Notes under the pieces: model-generated
What the model was told of the DNA's origin: nothing
Databases searched by the model: none
Seen by the model: the letters and a program-made list of their open reading frames with translations, nothing else
Position numbers and translations under genes: made by a program
Assembly (NCBI GenBank): GCA_029667085.1
Contig: JARUHJ010000002.1
Location: 434,001 to 498,000, forward strand
DNA: 64,000 bases
Direction: 5' to 3'
Origin: Deltaproteobacteria bacterium IMCC39524
GTDB taxonomy: Bacteria > Desulfobacterota > Desulfuromonadia > Desulfuromonadales > BM103
Shown: positions 18,541 through 28,049 of the stretch, one piece after another
Numbering within the stretch: the stretch's first letter is position 1
Layout of the letters: every line of letters starts with the position of its first letter

Positions 18541-19685
18541 TTGTGGTTAGTATGAACGACAAAGACTTATATGAGGCGTTGCCGAGGCTAGCTTGTGTCC
18601 TTTTCTTGTACACTATTTTTGCTTTAACGTTTTTAGTATTGCCTTCTGATGCCATCGCAAAACAAAATTTTTTAAGCGGTTCACATAGCAATAAATCATT
18701 AGTAGCTAAAAGCTGTCGCGCTTGTCACAGAGGCATGACCATGGCCTTGAGCGGGGAAGAGAGCTCGTGTCTTACCTGCCACGGGGACGCTGGAGCTCGT
18801 GATCTTATGGTACAGGGTGGCTACCTGAAATCTCAAGGAGCGAGCCTTCTGCGTGATATATCGAACGAGCTACGCAAACCCTATAATCATCCGGTTTTAA
18901 CAGTTCAGGGTGTTCACAGGCAGCTCGAAGCGCTGCCGGAAGAGGTTGTTAACGCGGCCCGCCATTCAGAATGTGTGGATTGCCACAACCCCCACGTTGT
19001 TGAAAAGGGCAAGCCCTTTAGAGGCTTGCAAGGGCGGCGGGTTGGCACTTTGATCACTGAGATCGAAAATGAGTACGAACTCTGTTACCGCTGTCACTCG
19101 GAAAGTGCCAATCTGCCAGGGAACTCCTCTGATAAACACGCAGAGTTCAAAACGACCAACCCCTCTTTTCATCCGGTCGAAGGCGAGGGCAAGAACACGG
19201 TCGTCATCAGTCTCAAGGATCCTTATGTCGCGCAGAAAAAAAGGCCGAATGAGGTTTCTCAAATAAGCTGTGGGGATTGTCATGGTAGCGACGATCCCGC
19301 GGGTCCCAAGGGACCTCATGGCTCAGAAAATCAGGGCTTGCTGGTCTTGAATTACCAGACGGATGATGAGCGTCCTGAGAGTGAGCAGGCCTATGCTCTA
19401 TGCTATAAGTGCCATGATCGCGTGAGCATCTTGTCCAACGAAAGTTTCCCTTATCATTCGTTACATATTCAGGGGCGTATGGGAGGGCAAGATGGCACTT
19501 CATGTTTTACTTGCCACGATGCTCACGGAAGTACTCAATATACGAATTTACTCAAGTTCAACGAGGACGTGGTCTTTGAGAATGCAGCAGGCAAATTGAA
19601 GTTCGATGCGCAAGGATATTCTGCGCGGCACGGGTCCTGCTCCCTGAATTGTCACGGGGTTGAGCATGACGCTAAAGACTATTAA
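18537..19685 (+). CDS. Octaheme c-type cytochrome with one CX3CH site
   Basis: A 382-residue exported protein (membrane/signal segment about 20-40) with seven CxxCH motifs at Cys60, 78, 146, 183, 245, 289 and 323, plus an eighth site written CSLNCH (Cys368-His373), with three rather than two residues between the cysteines. Conserved NPH/DAH triplets after CxxCH resemble multiheme cytochromes of the doubled-CxxCH type. It is translationally coupled to the tetraheme cytochrome and ends at a strong terminator. Its role is probably electron transfer outside the cytoplasm; I do not recognise the exact family. Confidence 0.9.
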   Translation: MIVVSMNDKDLYEALPRLACVLFLYTIFALTFLVLPSDAIAKQNFLSGSHSNKSLVAKSCRACHRGMTMALSGEESSCLTCHGDAGARDLMVQGGYLKSQGASLLRDISNELRKPYNHPVLTVQGVHRQLEALPEEVVNAARHSECVDCHNPHVVEKGKPFRGLQGRRVGTLITEIENEYELCYRCHSESANLPGNSSDKHAEFKTTNPSFHPVEGEGKNTVVISLKDPYVAQKKRPNEVSQISCGDCHGSDDPAGPKGPHGSENQGLLVLNYQTDDERPESEQAYALCYKCHDRVSILSNESFPYHSLHIQGRMGGQDGTSCFTCHDAHGSTQYTNLLKFNEDVVFENAAGKLKFDAQGYSARHGSCSLNCHGVEHDAKDY

Positions 19686-19710
19686 TTGTGTTGTTTGTTC
19701 ACAAGGCGAG

Positions 19711-19739
19711 TGGCCGGTCATTTTTGACCGGCCATTTTT
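19711..19739 (+). terminator. Strong terminator closing the cytochrome operon
   Basis: A 10-bp perfect stem TGGCCGGTCA/TGACCGGCCA with a TTTT loop is followed by five T. It separates the cytochromes from the secretion operon starting at 19809. Confidence 0.95.
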
Positions 19740-19808
19740 CGTTTCAGGTCGATTTAATAGGTTATTTTCATTCAATTTATTTAGGGAATGTGTTAAAAAT
19801 CTAGGCTA

Positions 19809-21014
19809 ATGTCAACCTACCGCTGTAAAATTGGAACCTCCGATGGTCGGGTCCTCGAAAAGGAGTTCGAGGCGGACAGTCGTGCAGCTCTTCAGGTGAG
19901 TCTGGAAGAGCAGGGTTTTTTTGTATTCAAAATCCGGAAGGCGTCTCTGCAATGGTTTAGCAAGGGCGCCGGTGGTGGGAGTATAAGCGGTCGCCGCTTT
20001 CTTGGCTTAAACCAGGAAATGTTGGTTCTGATCCGCTCCGGGTTGCCGATTCTTCAGGTTCTCGACACCCTGGTTGATCGCATGGAGCCAGGAAGCCTGC
20101 TCAATACTCTGCAGGATATTCGTAGTGACGTGAAAGGCGGCAGTTCATTGTCCGATGCCTTCGAACGTTTTCCGAAGATGTTTCCTCAGCTCTATGTTGC
20201 TTCGTTGCGCGCCGGAGAGCAGTCGGGTGATTTGCCGGTTACTCTTGCGCGCTATATCGAATATCAGAAACGAGTAGAAGCGATCAGGGCGAAGGTTCGC
20301 AGCGCGACCTTTTATCCGATTCTCTTGGGGCTCGCGGTGACTGTTGTTCTTGCGTTCCTGCTGTTATATGTCATTCCAAGTTTCACCCAGGTCTACGCTG
20401 ATGCAAATTTGCAATTGCCTTTATTGACCCGCATGGTGATCGCTCTGGCCAATGGCCTGGTGTCTGGCTTGCCGGTTTGGTTGCCCGCTTTGTTGATTAC
20501 ATTTTTCCTGTTAAGAGCTTATGCCCGTACTGATGTTGGAGCCTTTCAAGTAGATCGTGTCAAACTGAAGCTGCCGTTCTTTGGTGAAATGCTTAACGAA
20601 TATGCTCTGTCGACATTCTGTAGAACCTTTGCGACAACGCTCGCCAGCGGTATTCCGATTGTTCAGGCGATGCAGATGTCGCGTGCAACTTTGAATAATC
20701 GAGTTCTAGAAACAAACCTCTCGGCGGCGGTTAATCGCATCAATGAGGGCGCCAAGATTTCGGAAGCTCTGGAACAAACCGGAAATTTTCCGGTCATTGC
20801 CTTACGTATGATCGGTGTGGGTGAAACCAGTGGCTCTCTGGTGGATATGCTGACGGATGTCTCAGAATATTACGAGGATGAGGTCGAGCGACGACTTGAT
20901 CGACTGACAACGATGGTAGAGCCATTAATGATGATGACTATGGGGCTCTTGATCGGTGGAATTGTCGTTGCCATGTACATTCCCATTTTTCAAATGGCAG
21001 GTACGGTACAGTAG
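19809..21014 (+). CDS. gspF: Type II secretion inner-membrane platform protein GspF
   Basis: A 401-residue GspF/PilC protein with an N-terminal cytoplasmic domain, two repeated F domains of about 120 residues (LNQEMLVLIRSGLPILQVLD and CRTFATTLASGIPIVQAMQM) and three membrane segments (about 168-193, 215-238 and 375-398). It forms the platform on which the ATPase GspE turns to assemble the pseudopilus. It leads the operon F-E-M-N-O-P-D-G-G, unlike classical gsp operons, which start with C and D. The Shine-Dalgarno is weak. Confidence 0.93.
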   Translation: MSTYRCKIGTSDGRVLEKEFEADSRAALQVSLEEQGFFVFKIRKASLQWFSKGAGGGSISGRRFLGLNQEMLVLIRSGLPILQVLDTLVDRMEPGSLLNTLQDIRSDVKGGSSLSDAFERFPKMFPQLYVASLRAGEQSGDLPVTLARYIEYQKRVEAIRAKVRSATFYPILLGLAVTVVLAFLLLYVIPSFTQVYADANLQLPLLTRMVIALANGLVSGLPVWLPALLITFFLLRAYARTDVGAFQVDRVKLKLPFFGEMLNEYALSTFCRTFATTLASGIPIVQAMQMSRATLNNRVLETNLSAAVNRINEGAKISEALEQTGNFPVIALRMIGVGETSGSLVDMLTDVSEYYEDEVERRLDRLTTMVEPLMMMTMGLLIGGIVVAMYIPIFQMAGTVQ

Positions 21015-21029
21015 GCTGGAGCATTGAAT

Positions 21030-22763
21030 ATGCTGTTTGAACATCGTAAAATCGGTGAAATCCTGGTCGAGATGGGGGCTCTTGCTCCGGCGGAAGTGCG
21101 TCTTGTCGTCGATCAACAGCGCGAGTCCGGTCAGCGCTTCGGTGAAACGGCCATCGCTCGTGGTGTGCTTTCCGATGATGTCGTCGCGCAGGCCCTTGCC
21201 CAGCAGTTTGGCCTTGAGTACGCTGACCTCGACACTATCGTTGCAGACCCTGCGCTGGGCGAGAGTCTCCCGCCCGAGTTATCCATCCGCTATAATTTTA
21301 TCCCTCTGCAGAAAACTGAAGAGGGTCTGGTGATCGCGATCTCCGACCCGACCAATGTTGCAGAGCTCGATGACCTCGAAATGCAGCTTGATATGCAACT
21401 CGTCTGTCAGGTCGCTGCTCGCAGTAAAATCACCGCCCACCTTGGGCAGGCTCAGGGATCAAAGCAGGTTCTGCAGGAGGTCTCGGAAGACTTCAAGCTG
21501 CAGCTGGTCAAAGAGACAGACAAAGGCGAAGAGGTCCTGTCGATTGAAAAATTGACCGATGACAGCAGTCCGATTATTCGTTTGATCGATTCAACCCTCT
21601 TTGATGCGCTAAACAAGCGCGCCAGTGATATTCATATCGAGAGCAGCCCTGATGGCGTGCAGATCAAGTACCGGGTCGATGGTGTCCTGTTCCGTGCCAC
21701 GGAGCCTTTGGACGGCCGCTTCCAGGGGCCAATCATCTCACGTATCAAGGTCATGAGTGAACTCGATATCTCTGAGAGGCGTATACCCCAGGACGGTCGC
21801 TTTAAAGTGCGCATGGCGGGCAAGTCGATAGACTTCCGTGTCTCCATCATGCCGAGTATTTTTGGTGAAGATGCGGTTATCCGTATCCTCGACAAAGAAA
21901 GTATCGCCAAGGATCTGCACGGTTTGACTCTCGATGTCCTTGGCATCGAAGGGCATGAGTTAACTCGTTTTCGTCGCATGATCCGTGAGCCTTACGGTAT
22001 GGTTCTGGTCACCGGCCCGACCGGTAGCGGTAAGACGACGACTCTTTATGCAGCTTTGACGGAGATTTATAACGAACAGGAAAAGATTATCACCATAGAA
22101 GACCCCGTTGAATACCAGCTCAAGGGGGTCGTCCAGATTCCGGTCAACGAGAAGAAGGGGTTGACCTTTGCCCGCGGTCTACGCTCCATCCTGCGTCATG
22201 ACCCCGATAAGATCATGGTTGGCGAGATCCGTGACCCGGAAACAGCTCAGATCGCTGTCCAGTCAGCTCTTACGGGACACCTGGTCTTCACCACTGTGCA
22301 TGCCAATAACGTTTTTGATGTCCTTGGCCGTTTTCTGCACATGGGAATTGATGCTTATAATTTTGTGTCCAGCTTGAACTGTGTGGCAGCTCAGCGGCTG
22401 ATTCGCAAGATCTGTGTCCATTGCAAGCAAACTGTTACTTACGAACGTGAAGACTTTATCGACTCCGGTCTCGATTACGACAAGCTTAAGGATCATACCT
22501 TCTACGAAGGGGCCGGCTGCAAGGAATGTAACGGTCAGGGCTATCATGGCCGTACCGCCATTCTTGAGCTGCTTGACCTGGATGACAATTTACGCGACCT
22601 GATTATCAAAAAGGCTTCTGTGAGTCAGCTCAAAGAGGCGGCGCGTGCTGCAGGCACTTCGTTCTTGCGAGATTCTGCCATAGAGAAATTGCTTAAGGGC
22701 GAGACGACGATGGCTGAGATCAACCGAGTCACCTTCGTTGACAAAGCAGGGGGGGGCTCATGA
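21030..22763 (+). CDS. gspE: Type II secretion/pilus assembly ATPase GspE
   Basis: A 577-residue secretion ATPase: N1/MshEN-type domain (KIGEILVEMGALAPAEV), then the RecA-like core with Walker [16 protein letters not shown], Asp box TIEDPVEYQ, Walker B (IMVGEIRDPETA) and His box (TGHLVFTTVHANN). The Zn-binding tetracysteine is present (CVHCK and CKEC). It powers pseudopilus polymerisation. I chose the ATG at 21030, eight bases after GGAG; a TTG at 21024 is too close. It overlaps the next gene by four bases. Confidence 0.95.
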   Translation: MLFEHRKIGEILVEMGALAPAEVRLVVDQQRESGQRFGETAIARGVLSDDVVAQALAQQFGLEYADLDTIVADPALGESLPPELSIRYNFIPLQKTEEGLVIAISDPTNVAELDDLEMQLDMQLVCQVAARSKITAHLGQAQGSKQVLQEVSEDFKLQLVKETDKGEEVLSIEKLTDDSSPIIRLIDSTLFDALNKRASDIHIESSPDGVQIKYRVDGVLFRATEPLDGRFQGPIISRIKVMSELDISERRIPQDGRFKVRMAGKSIDFRVSIMPSIFGEDAVIRILDKESIAKDLHGLTLDVLGIEGHELTRFRRMIREPYGMVLVTGPTGSGKTTTLYAALTEIYNEQEKIITIEDPVEYQLKGVVQIPVNEKKGLTFARGLRSILRHDPDKIMVGEIRDPETAQIAVQSALTGHLVFTTVHANNVFDVLGRFLHMGIDAYNFVSSLNCVAAQRLIRKICVHCKQTVTYEREDFIDSGLDYDKLKDHTFYEGAGCKECNGQGYHGRTAILELLDLDDNLRDLIIKKASVSQLKEAARAAGTSFLRDSAIEKLLKGETTMAEINRVTFVDKAGGGS

Positions 22764-23668
22764 GCAGGATATTTGTCGGTGTCGACGTCCAGCCTGGCGG
22801 ACTTTACTTCGCGGCTCTTCAACGAAACCGGCCCAATACACGCCTGCTCGGTTTACGCTTTGAAAGCCTGGAAGGGGTTTTGGACGTTTCCAGCCGACAG
22901 CCCAACATTCGTGACGCCAGGCGCTTTGTCGAAGGCTTAAGACGCGGAGTTGATGCTTTGGCAGGACAAGAAGAGCGTATTGCCCTGAGCCTGCCTGATC
23001 GCGCCGGTCGCATTTATCTTACAGATGTGGATGCGCCATTTAAAACTCATCAAGAGGGGGTTGATATCCTCAAGTGGCGGCTCAAATCGAATTTGCCGGC
23101 GCCGCCAGCCCAGATCAATCTTGATTACCAGGTCCTTGAAAAACGTGACGATGGCCGGCAACGATGTGTTGTGGCAGCTATTGCCCAACCTGTTCTCGAA
23201 CAGTATGAAGATCTCGTCAATGAAGCCAACAGGCATGCGATCCAAATCGATTTTCATTCACTGAACCTCTACAATTACTATCGTCCGCGTCTCGACCTTG
23301 GCGAAGAGTTCATTCTGGTCGGAATGGAACATGGTCTTTTGAGCATCCAGTATGTGATTGGCCACAGCCTCTGCTATCAGCGCGTCCGTGAATTCAAAGT
23401 GGACCCACAACGAGCTTTCCAGGAAATCCACCGCACTCTTGTCAAAGCTTATGAGTCTTTCCCGGCAATGAAGCGCTGTGCTATCTTTGCCCATGTTGAT
23501 CCTGATATGGACGGCGATATCGACAAGCTCCTCTCAACCGCCTTTGAGCGTGAGGTCAAGTGTCTGGATTCAGGCTTGAAGCGCTTTAGTGGTGATGGGA
23601 AAACAGGCGGTTTACAGCCTGTTGGTTCTGTCATTGCCGCCCTCGGCGCGGCAGAACGTATGATGTGA
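22760..23668 (+). CDS. PilM/GspL-like actin-fold assembly protein
   Basis: A 302-residue protein of the PilM/GspL actin-like fold: it opens RIFVGVDVQPGGLYFAAL, like the first phosphate loop, and has IALSLPDRAGRIYL and a C-terminal VGSVIAALGAAER. There is no transmembrane segment, so it is PilM-like (cytoplasmic) rather than a full GspL. In type IV pilus systems PilM binds PilN and connects ATPase to the PilNOP ring. The four following genes look like N, O, P and D, which supports that role. It is translationally coupled on both sides. Confidence 0.82.
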   Translation: MSRIFVGVDVQPGGLYFAALQRNRPNTRLLGLRFESLEGVLDVSSRQPNIRDARRFVEGLRRGVDALAGQEERIALSLPDRAGRIYLTDVDAPFKTHQEGVDILKWRLKSNLPAPPAQINLDYQVLEKRDDGRQRCVVAAIAQPVLEQYEDLVNEANRHAIQIDFHSLNLYNYYRPRLDLGEEFILVGMEHGLLSIQYVIGHSLCYQRVREFKVDPQRAFQEIHRTLVKAYESFPAMKRCAIFAHVDPDMDGDIDKLLSTAFEREVKCLDSGLKRFSGDGKTGGLQPVGSVIAALGAAERMM

Positions 23669-24228
23669 AGCCTATGGAAATTAAACTTAATCTTGCCAGC
23701 AAGCCTTACCTGAACAAGCAAAGTGTTCGTCTCTGGATACTCTTTGGCTGCACTCTTATGGTCTTGTTGCTGATTTTCAACGGCTTTCACGCTTATCAGA
23801 ACTACAGGCAGTTGGGTGTGCTTGAGAACCATTTTAAAGAACTGGAAGCTCAGGTCGCCACTGTACCGGGTGTCCCGGCAAATTACTCGCTCGAGAATCA
23901 TGCCGTTGTCAGGGAGAGTATTGCTCTGGCAAACGATTTTGCGGCGGCGGATCAATTTCGTTGGACAAGGTTGCTGAGCCGTTTCGAAGAACTTGTTCCT
24001 GACGATGTCAGTCTTCGTTCAATCCGGCCGAATTTCAAAGAACGATCTGTTCAACTTACTTGCGTTGCTCGTGATGTTGCCTCCATGACAGCTTTTGTTG
24101 ATAACCTGCTGGGCTCAGACGATCTCAATCAGGCCTATCTTCAGAATCATGCTGAGATCGAGTCGCAACCCGGTGGCCGTGGCCAGATGCAGATCGGGTT
24201 TTCCCTGCAGATAAGAGAGGCCTTCTGA
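23665..24228 (+). CDS. PilN-like inner-membrane assembly protein
   Basis: A 187-residue bitopic protein: short cytoplasmic start (MEIKLNLASKPYLNKQ, the PilN peptide that binds PilM), one membrane segment near 24-44, then a periplasmic ferredoxin-like domain (VPDDVSLRSIRPNFKERS). The INLAS-like peptide is typical of PilN. The GTG start at 23665 overlaps the previous stop; an ATG at 23674 would remove three residues. Known PilN/GspL-C partners form the alignment ring with PilO and PilP. Confidence 0.8.
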   Translation: MKPMEIKLNLASKPYLNKQSVRLWILFGCTLMVLLLIFNGFHAYQNYRQLGVLENHFKELEAQVATVPGVPANYSLENHAVVRESIALANDFAAADQFRWTRLLSRFEELVPDDVSLRSIRPNFKERSVQLTCVARDVASMTAFVDNLLGSDDLNQAYLQNHAEIESQPGGRGQMQIGFSLQIREAF

Positions 24229-24797
24229 TGCGAATCAAAGAACTTCTCAAACTGCTCTGGACAACCCACCGAGGCTCATTGCTTTTGCTCGGAATTCTGC
24301 TGGTTTTAAATGTTGCTCTCTCCGTAGCTCTTGAGCAATTTGTCGTACCACAAGTTGCTGCAGAAGAAGGTCGTTTCCTGAAACGGCAAACCGAGGTCCG
24401 CCAACTGCTGCGTAATCAAGGTGGGAGCGCAGAAACTCCTGAACAACTCTACGTCTTTGCCAGTCAGGATTTCTCAAAGTTTGAGCAGGCGGTGCCTGAA
24501 TACCGAGAATTCACCGGGTTGATAGAAGAACTACTGGTTCTTTCCAGTCAGTCACGCCTGAATATAACTCAGATCAGCTATGCTTCTGAGATGTTGAAAA
24601 AAAGTCCGCTGCTCAAATTTGATCTTAATTTTAGTGTTGCGGGAGACTACGAGCAGGTTAAAAAGTTTATCTATTCTCTGGAACAATCGGTTCGACTGAT
24701 AACGATCAAACAGATCAGCCTGCAGAGTGTCGATAACGAAGGTGTCAAGTTGGGTTTGAGCCTGGAAACGCTTTTCCGGCCAGGGAGGCGTGAGTGA
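24228..24797 (+). CDS. PilO-like inner-membrane assembly protein
   Basis: A 189-residue protein with a membrane segment near 16-35, a coiled coil (about 40-65) and a periplasmic ferredoxin-like domain (LKFDLNFSVAGDYEQVKKFI, typical of PilO/GspM). It should pair with the PilN-like protein. The start shares bases with the stop of that gene (TGATG). Sequence conservation in this family is low, so the call depends on architecture and place in the operon. Confidence 0.78.
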   Translation: MRIKELLKLLWTTHRGSLLLLGILLVLNVALSVALEQFVVPQVAAEEGRFLKRQTEVRQLLRNQGGSAETPEQLYVFASQDFSKFEQAVPEYREFTGLIEELLVLSSQSRLNITQISYASEMLKKSPLLKFDLNFSVAGDYEQVKKFIYSLEQSVRLITIKQISLQSVDNEGVKLGLSLETLFRPGRRE

Positions 24798-25606
24798 TGA
24801 ATCGCAAACGCATGATACTGGCGTCTCTGCTGGGAGTGCTGGCCCTTTGCCTGGTTTATGCCTATTTTGCAACCCCGAGGCTTGAGAAAGCCCCGCCGAG
24901 AAGTGCGAGCAAACGCACACGTTCAGTCGTTGCAAAGGCACCGGATAAACTACAATCGAAGGTTTCTCAAGAGCGCATTGATTTTACCTTTCTGGAATCA
25001 GAAGAGCAGGAGTTCCCAGGCGCGACGCGTGATGTCTTTCGCTTTGTTCAAAGGCGGCCAGAGCCGATTGCCGTTGTCGTTGAGGAACCGGAGGTTCAAG
25101 CGCCACCACCGGTTGTTATTGAAGAACCGATGGTGCCGGTTGAAGTTGTTCAACAAGCCCTGGCGCAGTTTACCTTTCTTGGCTTTCTGGACAAGGGTGG
25201 TGAAAAAACAGTTTTTCTTTCCAGTGAAGGCAGTTTGTTTCTCGCCAAGCGTGGAGAAAAATTCGGTCTTGATCTGGAGTTTACGGTTGAGGATATCAGC
25301 GGTGACCTTTTGCTGGTTCGTCCTGACGGACGCGATTTTTTGATCGACATCCCGTTGATTGAACATCAAAAATTACAAGCATCGGTCAGCGCACCGGCTC
25401 ATTTGCCACCAGCGGAGACGGTCAGTCAGCCGAAGTCACGGGTTTTTAATCCAAAGCGGAGAATGTTGCGTCCTGCAGCACCTCAGGGAAGTGAAGAAGA
25501 TTTCCCCGGGACGATTGAAGAGAATAACCCCGAAGGAGAGCAGGACGTTGTCTCGCCTGTCGAAGGGGATGCGTTAGAGGGAGAAGTCAATGGTTCGAAT
25601 CAATAA
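24797..25606 (+). CDS. PilP/GspC-like periplasmic linker protein
   Basis: A 269-residue protein with an N-terminal membrane anchor (8-25), a Pro/Val/Glu-rich linker (about 90-115), and a small beta domain at about 118-190 (FTFLGFLDKGGEKTVFLSS, then RGEKFGLDLEFTVEDISG) like the HR domain of GspC/PilP. That domain normally touches the secretin, encoded next. The acidic C-terminal tail (about 235-269) has no assignment. The ATG at 24797 shares its A with the previous stop; a GTG three bases earlier is possible. It overlaps gspD by 17 bases. Confidence 0.72.
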   Translation: MNRKRMILASLLGVLALCLVYAYFATPRLEKAPPRSASKRTRSVVAKAPDKLQSKVSQERIDFTFLESEEQEFPGATRDVFRFVQRRPEPIAVVVEEPEVQAPPPVVIEEPMVPVEVVQQALAQFTFLGFLDKGGEKTVFLSSEGSLFLAKRGEKFGLDLEFTVEDISGDLLLVRPDGRDFLIDIPLIEHQKLQASVSAPAHLPPAETVSQPKSRVFNPKRRMLRPAAPQGSEEDFPGTIEENNPEGEQDVVSPVEGDALEGEVNGSNQ

Positions 25607-28049
25607 GGTCCGTTTTGCAGGATGGATCGTCCTGTTGCTTGCAGTTCTTTGGCTTGGGGGGTGTACCACCGCCATGCAGGCTCGTTCAGCTTTTGAAGAA
25701 GCCGAGCTTCTTGCCGACGAAGAAAATTACGACCTGGCGATTGAAAAATATGCCGAAGCAATCGAGTTAGAACCCAGCAGCAAAACCTATCGGTTAAAAA
25801 TGGTCTCTGCCAAGACACGTGCCGCAGCCACGCATATCAGGAGAGCACGTGCTCTGAAAGAGGAAGGTAAATATTCCGAGGCGGTAGAAGAGTATCGTAT
25901 AGCGGAAGGTTTTGACCAGAGTGTAGAGGTCGCTGCTCAGGAAGCGAATGAGCTACTACAACTTATTGAAGCTCAGAAACTTGCTGAAGAAGGTGCATCT
26001 TTCTGGGGAACAGGAAAGCTGCTCCCGGCAAGAAAGGCCATCGAAAAATCTTTGAAGCTGGACCCTCAGAATGCCCGTGCTTTGGCGATCAAAGATCTAA
26101 TCGAACGCGATCAAAAGAAAATTTCTATGGATGGCATTGAACTGGACGTGGCCTCAGAGGAGCCGATCACCCTGAGTTTCAAGGATGCTGACATCAAAGA
26201 AGTCTTTGGAATCCTGTCGCAACTGAGTGGAATCAACTTTATCTTTGATGAGGAGATTCGCGATCAGTCCATTTCTGTTCTTCTGGAAAAAGCCAGCTTC
26301 CTCCAGGCGATGGAACTGATTCTACAGATGAACGCTCTTGATAAGAAAGTCCTCAACGGCAAGACCATTATTATTTATCCGCAATCCCGCGAGAAAAACA
26401 AACAGTATGACGACCAGATTATTCAAACTTTCTACCTGTCACATATCGATGCTAAGAAAGCAGTCAACCTGTTGCGCACCATGCTGCAGTTACGCAAGAT
26501 TTACGTCCACGAGGAGCGGAATGCTATCGTCGTACGTGATAAACCAGAGGTTATTAAACTGGCGGAGCAGATTCTCCAAGCCGCTGATCGCTCGGATTCT
26601 GAGGTGCTCTTTGATGTCGAAGTTCTTGCGGTCAGGGACACAGATAACCTGAATTTTGGCCCTAAGCTTAGTACTTATTCGACAAAGGTTGGTTTTGGTG
26701 CAGTGACAGGTGCCGACGGCGTCATCGGCGCGATTCCCGACTCTATAGTCACACAAAGTCTCAGCGGGCTAGAAACCTTCTATACGGTTCCCTCGGCCAC
26801 TTTTGATTATGCGAAGACCTTGAGCACGACAGAGCTTTTGGCGAGCCCTAAAATTAGGGTCAAGAACAACGAAAAGGCCAAGGTCCATATCGGCAAGCGT
26901 GACCCGATCGTAACTACGACACAAGTCGGCACCTCCGACTCAACGACTCAGAACGTCCAGTATGTTGACTCCGGTATTAAACTCGACATAGAACCAACGG
27001 TGCAGCTTGATGGGACCGTCCTGACGAAGATAACGCTGGAAGTCAGCACGGCAGAAAGATTGGATTCTACTGATACAACAGGTGAATCACCGATTGCTCT
27101 CACTACAACCAATGCACAGACCTCCCTGGTGTTGCTTGATGGCGCACGGACCATCCTCGGTGGCTTATTCGAAGATAACACCAGTAGCACTAAAACCACG
27201 TTCCCCTTTCTCGGTGAGATCCCATTTCTTGGCGACCTGTTCTCGAATTTCTCAAATTTTGAGGAGAAGCGCGAAATAATCCTGTCGATAACGCCCTACA
27301 TTATCAAAAAAGTCGAACTTCCTGATGTCGATATTGCCACTATCTGGTCCGGTGGAGAAGACGATCTTAAGGACGGACCGAATTTTGGTTCTTTTGCTCA
27401 GCCTTTGCTGAGTGAGGTAGAAGCGACCCAGCCTCGTACTTCTCCTGCTGCCAAGCCCCCGCAGTTGAAAATGACTTCTGATGATGAGGCACCATCGCTG
27501 AACGAGACACCGGTCCCGACGCAACCGATAGTTCCTACGGAACAAGTAATGCCACCCGTTGAAGCCGTTCCACTCGAAGTGCTTACTGAACAGGTGGAAA
27601 TCGGTGCGCCCATCGTTTTGCCAATGCCTGAAAAAGCCCCTGCTTCCATTAACTTTTCCGGGCCAAAAGAGGTTAAAAAAGGTTCTGAGTTTTCTCTTGC
27701 CGTACAAGTCAAAGACGTAGAGCAACTTTACAGCGCACCTCTTTTTGTCAAGTATGACCCGGCTATTCTTGAGCTGATGAGCCTCAATGAAGGAGTTTTC
27801 CTCAAACAAGATGGCCAGTCCACGGTGTTCTCCAGCAGCCCCAATCGCACTACGGGGCAGGTTATTGTCGGTTACAAGCAGGGAACCGGTGGTAAGGGCG
27901 CTTCAGGGGCGGGCGTTTTGTTCAACCTCAATTTCAAAGCTCTTACAGAGGGAGAAACGACGCTTGAAGTGAATCGTGTCAATTTCCGTAACCCGGAAGG
28001 TGTCCGTCTGCAGGTTGCTCCTGAGCCGGTCACAATAGAGATCCGTTGA
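25590..28049 (+). CDS. gspD: GspD-type secretin with TPR N-terminus and C-terminal cohesin domain
   Basis: An 819-residue outer-membrane channel protein. It has a lipoprotein signal (WLGGC, Cys25), TPR-like repeats about 35-160, an N0/STN domain (ITLSFKDADIKEVFGILSQL), an N1/N3 domain, and the secretin core to about 585 (VQYVDSGIKLDIEPTVQLDG, then GGLFEDNTSSTKTTFPFLGE). A Pro-rich linker leads to a cohesin-like domain at about 683-819 (INFSGPKEVKKGSEFSLAVQ, then LFVKYDPAILEL). Secretins form the outer-membrane pore of type II systems. The TPR start may replace a separate pilotin or PilF-type protein. The cohesin end is unlike classical GspD. The stop overlaps the pseudopilin start. Confidence 0.92.
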   Translation: MVRINKVRFAGWIVLLLAVLWLGGCTTAMQARSAFEEAELLADEENYDLAIEKYAEAIELEPSSKTYRLKMVSAKTRAAATHIRRARALKEEGKYSEAVEEYRIAEGFDQSVEVAAQEANELLQLIEAQKLAEEGASFWGTGKLLPARKAIEKSLKLDPQNARALAIKDLIERDQKKISMDGIELDVASEEPITLSFKDADIKEVFGILSQLSGINFIFDEEIRDQSISVLLEKASFLQAMELILQMNALDKKVLNGKTIIIYPQSREKNKQYDDQIIQTFYLSHIDAKKAVNLLRTMLQLRKIYVHEERNAIVVRDKPEVIKLAEQILQAADRSDSEVLFDVEVLAVRDTDNLNFGPKLSTYSTKVGFGAVTGADGVIGAIPDSIVTQSLSGLETFYTVPSATFDYAKTLSTTELLASPKIRVKNNEKAKVHIGKRDPIVTTTQVGTSDSTTQNVQYVDSGIKLDIEPTVQLDGTVLTKITLEVSTAERLDSTDTTGESPIALTTTNAQTSLVLLDGARTILGGLFEDNTSSTKTTFPFLGEIPFLGDLFSNFSNFEEKREIILSITPYIIKKVELPDVDIATIWSGGEDDLKDGPNFGSFAQPLLSEVEATQPRTSPAAKPPQLKMTSDDEAPSLNETPVPTQPIVPTEQVMPPVEAVPLEVLTEQVEIGAPIVLPMPEKAPASINFSGPKEVKKGSEFSLAVQVKDVEQLYSAPLFVKYDPAILELMSLNEGVFLKQDGQSTVFSSSPNRTTGQVIVGYKQGTGGKGASGAGVLFNLNFKALTEGETTLEVNRVNFRNPEGVRLQVAPEPVTIEIR

